This document shows, in pieces, positions 19,946-23,409 of a DNA stretch of 23,409 bases (position 1 is its first letter; each line of letters opens with the position of its first letter). The stretch spans positions 1 through 23,409 of the forward strand of contig JAJYLU010000001.1 of the NCBI GenBank assembly GCA_021787505.1, given 5' to 3'. The translations under genes were made by a program, and so were the position numbers. The stretch comes from Nitrospirota bacterium. Its GTDB lineage: Bacteria > Nitrospirota > Thermodesulfovibrionia > Thermodesulfovibrionales > UBA6898. Below the pieces are notes generated by a model, which saw only the letters and a list, made by a program, of their open reading frames with translations, made no database searches and was not told the origin of the DNA.

Positions 19946-21922
19946 ATGAAATTTCCAGGCATGCGAAATAAGTACTTCATAATGATTCTGTTGCTCGTAG
20001 TCGCCGGTGCCGCATTTTTTTCAGCGATCAGCCCTGCCCCTGCACAGACGAGATTCAAGTCGAAAGAATGCCTGGACTGTCACCAGGCGTTTGCGGACAA
20101 GTACTTCAAGATGAAGAACGTGCACGCGGTTGTCAAGGAAAAAAAATGCGAACAGTGCCATCTGCGGCACGGCAGGATACCGAAACTCCTGCTTAAGAAC
20201 GAGGGCAACCAGCTCTGTCTTCCATGCCACAGCAAAGAGAAGATCGGCATGGACAAGGCCCACGTTCACACGGGACTCAAGACAGGACAATGCGTCCTGT
20301 GCCATGACCCTCATGCGTCTCAGAACGATCACCTGCTCAAGGCAGCAGGGAGTGAACTTTGCTATAAGTGCCACAAGAGGGAGGATTACGAAAAGAAGGT
20401 CGTTCACGGCGCGCTGAAGAAAGAGGGATGCCGGACCTGCCACATGGCCCACAGCTCCGATCAGGACAACCTTCTGGTGAAGGCGGTGGCTTCCCTCTGC
20501 GCGACATGTCATCAGGTCGGCGAGGCGGCCTTCAAGAAGGCGCACGGAGGCTACCCTGTTGAAACGAAATCCTGTACGATCTGCCATGACCCTCATTCGT
20601 CGTCCCAACCGAACCTCCTGAAGACGAGCGCCCACAACCCGGTTCTGGGCGGGGCTTGCGATACGTGCCACAATCCAGCCGCTTCCCCGAAGCCCTTTGA
20701 GACCGTCCAGAGCGGAAGTGCGCTCTGCATGATGTGTCATGACGCGTCAGCTCTCAAAGGCGGTGGAACTGTCGAGCACGTGGCATTCCAGCAGGGCATG
20801 TGCCTTTCCTGCCATAATCCGCATACCTCTGAGAACGAGAAACTCCTGAGCAGAGCGGGCAATGACCTGTGCTTTGAATGCCATCCGGACAAGAAGAAGT
20901 CCGTCCCCTTCAAGCATGCACCGCTGACGAGCGCCAAGGGATGTCTTTCGTGCCATCTTCCCCACGCTGCGAAAAACAAGGAGCTTCTGAAGGCCGAAGG
21001 CGAGACACTGTGCTTCGGCTGCCACACGAAGACAAAGGAATCCCGGAACGTCAAGACCCCTCATCCTCCTTTCATGCAGGGCATGTGTCTGTCGTGCCAC
21101 AATCCGCACGGGTCGGATTATGATCACATACTCAAGAACAGGACTGACAGGGTCTGCTTTATGTGCCACACCGATGCCGAGGCGCGGTTCAACAAGACCT
21201 ATACGCATAAGCCGGTGGCCGACGGCTTATGCGTCGCGTGTCATGCGGCCCACGGCTCGAACGAGGAGAAGCTCCTTAAGGCTGCTGCTCCCCAGCTTTG
21301 CGCCAACTGCCACGGCGACCTTTTGAAGGAGGCCACCGGCGGCTCCAACCATCCGCCCTTTGTCGGCGGGATGTGTCTGACGTGCCATGATATTCACGGC
21401 AGCGACAACGCCGGAATGCTCGTGGGCAAGCAGGCTACAATCTGCTTCTCCTGCCACACGGACCTGGACAAAGCCCTCAAGGAGAGCCCGTCCAGGCATT
21501 CGCCGGTTGCGGCAGGGGAATGCACAAAATGCCATAGTCCGCACAAGTCCAATCTGAACAAGCTCCTCCTGGCAACGCGGCCCGATTTGTGCCTCACATG
21601 TCATAAGACCATAAAGGAGAAGATGGCAACAGAAAAGAACCATCCCCCGGCCGCCAGGGATTGTCTGCGGTGCCACAAGCCGCACTATTCAGCTCAAGCG
21701 TCCCTGATGGCAGAGCCGGTCCAGCAGCTCTGCGCCGGGTGTCACGACGTGAAAGGCAGGTCATTCTCAAAGTCTCATATCAACATCGATCCTTCGGTCA
21801 TGGACTGCAAGAGCTGCCATAATCCGCACGCGTCCAAGGATCCGAAGTTCTTTAAAGACAACCTCCACCCTCCTTTTGCGAGCAGGTCGTGCGAGGATTG
21901 CCATATAGTGGAAAAACAATGA
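19946..21922 (+). CDS. 26-haem c-type cytochrome (doubled-CXXCH family)
   Basis: The 658-residue product has an N-terminal signal (MRNKYFIMILLL...SPAPAQ). I count 26 CXXCH sites and about 29 further histidines, enough for bis-His ligation of every haem. The sites come in pairs in a repeated unit: LLK..G..LCxxCH, a short spacer with KH.P or HPPF, G.CxxCHxPHxS. This is the pattern of the paired-CXXCH (cytochrome c3-like) families, which form long, tightly packed haem wires. One pair lacks the usual PH ligand (CDTCHNPAAS, near 20668). There is no lipobox, so it is probably a periplasmic, barrel-threaded or secreted soluble wire. ATG 19946 sits at the predicted transcription start. ATG 19961 is an alternative that gives a more standard signal peptide. 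It is coupled to the next cytochrome by an ATGA overlap. Confidence 0.92.
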   Translation: MKFPGMRNKYFIMILLLVVAGAAFFSAISPAPAQTRFKSKECLDCHQAFADKYFKMKNVHAVVKEKKCEQCHLRHGRIPKLLLKNEGNQLCLPCHSKEKIGMDKAHVHTGLKTGQCVLCHDPHASQNDHLLKAAGSELCYKCHKREDYEKKVVHGALKKEGCRTCHMAHSSDQDNLLVKAVASLCATCHQVGEAAFKKAHGGYPVETKSCTICHDPHSSSQPNLLKTSAHNPVLGGACDTCHNPAASPKPFETVQSGSALCMMCHDASALKGGGTVEHVAFQQGMCLSCHNPHTSENEKLLSRAGNDLCFECHPDKKKSVPFKHAPLTSAKGCLSCHLPHAAKNKELLKAEGETLCFGCHTKTKESRNVKTPHPPFMQGMCLSCHNPHGSDYDHILKNRTDRVCFMCHTDAEARFNKTYTHKPVADGLCVACHAAHGSNEEKLLKAAAPQLCANCHGDLLKEATGGSNHPPFVGGMCLTCHDIHGSDNAGMLVGKQATICFSCHTDLDKALKESPSRHSPVAAGECTKCHSPHKSNLNKLLLATRPDLCLTCHKTIKEKMATEKNHPPAARDCLRCHKPHYSAQASLMAEPVQQLCAGCHDVKGRSFSKSHINIDPSVMDCKSCHNPHASKDPKFFKDNLHPPFASRSCEDCHIVEKQ

Positions 21923-23205
21923 AAAGGAAAGCATTGCACGAAGTATATCGGACCGCCTTTTTCTTCCTGGCGGTGATTCTTGCCGTCGGCGCCTCAGCGG
22001 TCCGCGCGGACGACCAACAGTTCAAACTTAAACCCGGGGCCAGAGGCCAGATCTGCCTGGGCTGCCACGTGAACATGAAGGACAAGCTGAACAACCCCTT
22101 TGTACACACTCCGGTGAAGCAGGGGAACTGCGCCGGATGCCACAATCCGCATGCCTCCTCCCACGATAAGATGCTTTCTTCGAACCTCGACAAGATATGC
22201 TCGACATGCCATGGGGCCATGATTCCCGAGAATGCGCAGAGCGTGCACAAGGACGTGGCGAGCGGCAATTGTACGAAATGTCACGACCCGCACGGGTCGA
22301 AATACAAGTTCAACCTTGTGAGGCAGGGCAAGACCCTCTGCTTTGGTTGCCATAAGGAGATGGGCGAGAGCATCGGCAAGGCACAGTTCAAGCACCCCCC
22401 GGTGGAGAATGACTGCCTTTCATGTCACAACCCCCATGCCTCGGCAAAGTCCAAACACCTGCTCGTCGATACCGTCCCATCGCTCTGCCTGAAATGCCAT
22501 AATGCCAAGAACCCGACCTTCGTGAACCTGCATATGAAATATCCGGTGGAGAGAGGCGACTGTACATCCTGCCACAGCGTCCATGGCTCAAGCAAGGGAG
22601 CGCTCCTCTATGCGAACGCGCACGTACCCGTTGCAAACAGGATGTGCAGCCAGTGTCACGAAGACCCCACGTCAGCAACACCCTTCAAGACTAAGAGGCA
22701 GGGATATGAATTGTGCAGCGGGTGCCACAGCGACTTGGTCAACAAGATCTTCAGCAAGAATAACATCCACTGGGCCGTTGTGGGCAAGAGAGGCTGCATC
22801 GCGTGCCATTCGCCCCATGGTTCGCCGCAGCCGAAACTGCTGCGGGGGACGTTGACGGCAGTCTGCGGCACTTGTCATGCGGATACCCTGCAGCGACAGC
22901 AGAAGTCTCCGACGAAACATCCGCCTGTTCAGGAGGGCAATTGCACAGCCTGCCATTCGCCTCACTCGTCGGATTACGAGTACCTCGGAAACTATCCGGT
23001 GATCGAGCTCTGCGGGCAGTGCCATAACTGGAAGGCGCACAGCACTCACCCGCTGGGTGATAAGGCCGTAGACAAGAGAAACAGCAACTTGCGGGTGACC
23101 TGTCTGAGCTGCCACAGATCGCACGGCACGGAATTCAACAAGTTGATACCGTTTAAGACCTCGACGGATCTTTGCACACAATGTCACAAGGCGGAGGCAC
23201 AATAG
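21919..23205 (+). CDS. 16-haem c-type cytochrome (doubled-CXXCH family)
   Basis: The start is the ATG of the ATGA overlap with the upstream gene. An open frame ten codons longer exists, but it would add residues before the signal peptide. The 428-residue precursor has a signal of about 30 residues (cut after AVRA). There are 16 CXXCH sites and 18 other histidines in the mature part, with the same paired unit as its neighbour (GNCAGCHNPHASS, LCFGCHKEMGE, KHPPVENDCLSCHNPHAS). It is clearly a paralogue of the 26-haem protein, with fewer units. Coupled expression suggests the two form one electron wire or act on two sides of the outer membrane with the barrel encoded upstream. It ends one base into the start of the next gene. 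Confidence 0.92.
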   Translation: MKRKALHEVYRTAFFFLAVILAVGASAVRADDQQFKLKPGARGQICLGCHVNMKDKLNNPFVHTPVKQGNCAGCHNPHASSHDKMLSSNLDKICSTCHGAMIPENAQSVHKDVASGNCTKCHDPHGSKYKFNLVRQGKTLCFGCHKEMGESIGKAQFKHPPVENDCLSCHNPHASAKSKHLLVDTVPSLCLKCHNAKNPTFVNLHMKYPVERGDCTSCHSVHGSSKGALLYANAHVPVANRMCSQCHEDPTSATPFKTKRQGYELCSGCHSDLVNKIFSKNNIHWAVVGKRGCIACHSPHGSPQPKLLRGTLTAVCGTCHADTLQRQQKSPTKHPPVQEGNCTACHSPHSSDYEYLGNYPVIELCGQCHNWKAHSTHPLGDKAVDKRNSNLRVTCLSCHRSHGTEFNKLIPFKTSTDLCTQCHKAEAQ

Positions 23206-23409
23206 TGAAAAAGATGCGGTTTTTCGCGATGATCGTCGTGCTTGCCATGGTGCTTTCTCCTGCATTGTCCCTTGGCGCGGCGACCGCCCGGTTTGTCTTT
23301 CTCAAGGCGATCTATACCGATGAAAAAGGCGGCAGCCTCAAATATCCCGACGGCCTGGCCTGCAGTGGTGCGGGACAGCTGATCGTTGCGGACACACAGA
23401 ACAACAGGC
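23205..23409 (+). CDS. Exported NHL-repeat protein (3'-partial)
   Basis: GTG at 23205 shares its first base with the preceding TAG stop and has GGCGGAGG (23190-23197) upstream. The 68 codons present give a signal peptide (MKKMRFFAMIVVL...LSLGAA, cut near residue 26). The first blade of an NHL propeller follows (LKYPDGLACSGAGQLIVADTQNNR), whose YPDGhA...G.hhVADT.N.R is the standard NHL consensus. The gene continues beyond the window. Its tight coupling to the two large cytochromes suggests it is an accessory of the same conduit, as with the NHL protein at 9782. Confidence 0.85.
   Translation, partial: MKKMRFFAMIVVLAMVLSPALSLGAATARFVFLKAIYTDEKGGSLKYPDGLACSGAGQLIVADTQNNR

Noticed and set aside
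19923..19949. Eight-codon mini-ORF MLNLYYRT overlapping the 26-haem start
   Set aside because: The ribosome site is only two bases from its ATG and it overlaps the promoter -10 box, so it would not be on the transcript.
21889..21918. Ten-codon extension of the 16-haem cytochrome
   Set aside because: It would precede the signal peptide and overlap the 26-haem gene. The ATGA at 21919 is a better start.

Overview
The window looks like a chromosomal segment of a Gram-negative, metal- or electrode-respiring type of bacterium, moderately GC-rich, with lipoproteins, an outer-membrane beta-barrel and 48 predicted c-type haem sites (CXXCH) in three proteins. The closest resemblance I can name is to Geobacter-type Desulfobacterota, but the TMTC/TPR glycosyltransferases and general style would also fit Nitrospirota. 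The phylum is inference. All genes are on the + strand. No tRNA, rRNA, CRISPR array or transposase was seen.

Left part (1-9117): a membrane glycosylation block. Three paralogous multi-pass TMTC-like proteins (DUF1736-type membrane domain followed by TPRs) are interleaved with an unknown exported membrane protein, a GT39-type membrane glycosyltransferase, a dolichyl-phosphate-mannose-synthase-like GT2 and its usual partner DUF2304. Most junctions are ATGA/TAATG overlaps or very short gaps. The first TMTC gene is cut by the window edge. The third carries two in-frame insertions made of heptamer arrays in inverted orientation.

Middle (9118-12340): a small Adhesin_E-like secreted protein, an exported NHL/six-bladed-propeller protein, and then a long leader with a clear GEMM-I (cyclic dinucleotide) riboswitch in front of a six-haem cytochrome. 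That cytochrome is recognisably an OmcS homologue, the Geobacter nanowire subunit. The riboswitch has A at the position equivalent to Vc2 G20, the signature of the cGAMP-sensing GEMM-Ib class. Its 5' strand also contains an exact 8-nt complement of the omcS-like ribosome binding site. A strong terminator closes this unit.

Right part (12341-23409): a sigma70-like promoter followed by a compact operon: YVTN-propeller lipoprotein, cysteine-free outer-membrane beta-barrel with an inserted F5/8C (discoidin-like) domain, two CsgG/GNA1162-like lipoproteins and a two-domain parvulin isomerase. A second promoter then leads into a 26-haem cytochrome, a 16-haem cytochrome and the start of another NHL protein cut by the window end.

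Taken together, the genes read as a complete extracellular electron-transfer locus: periplasmic and outer-membrane cytochrome wires, a barrel, folding and assembly factors, and an extracellular cytochrome filament under second-messenger control. It sits directly beside a protein O-glycosylation cassette that may decorate the filament or surface proteins. The functional link between the two halves is inference from proximity.
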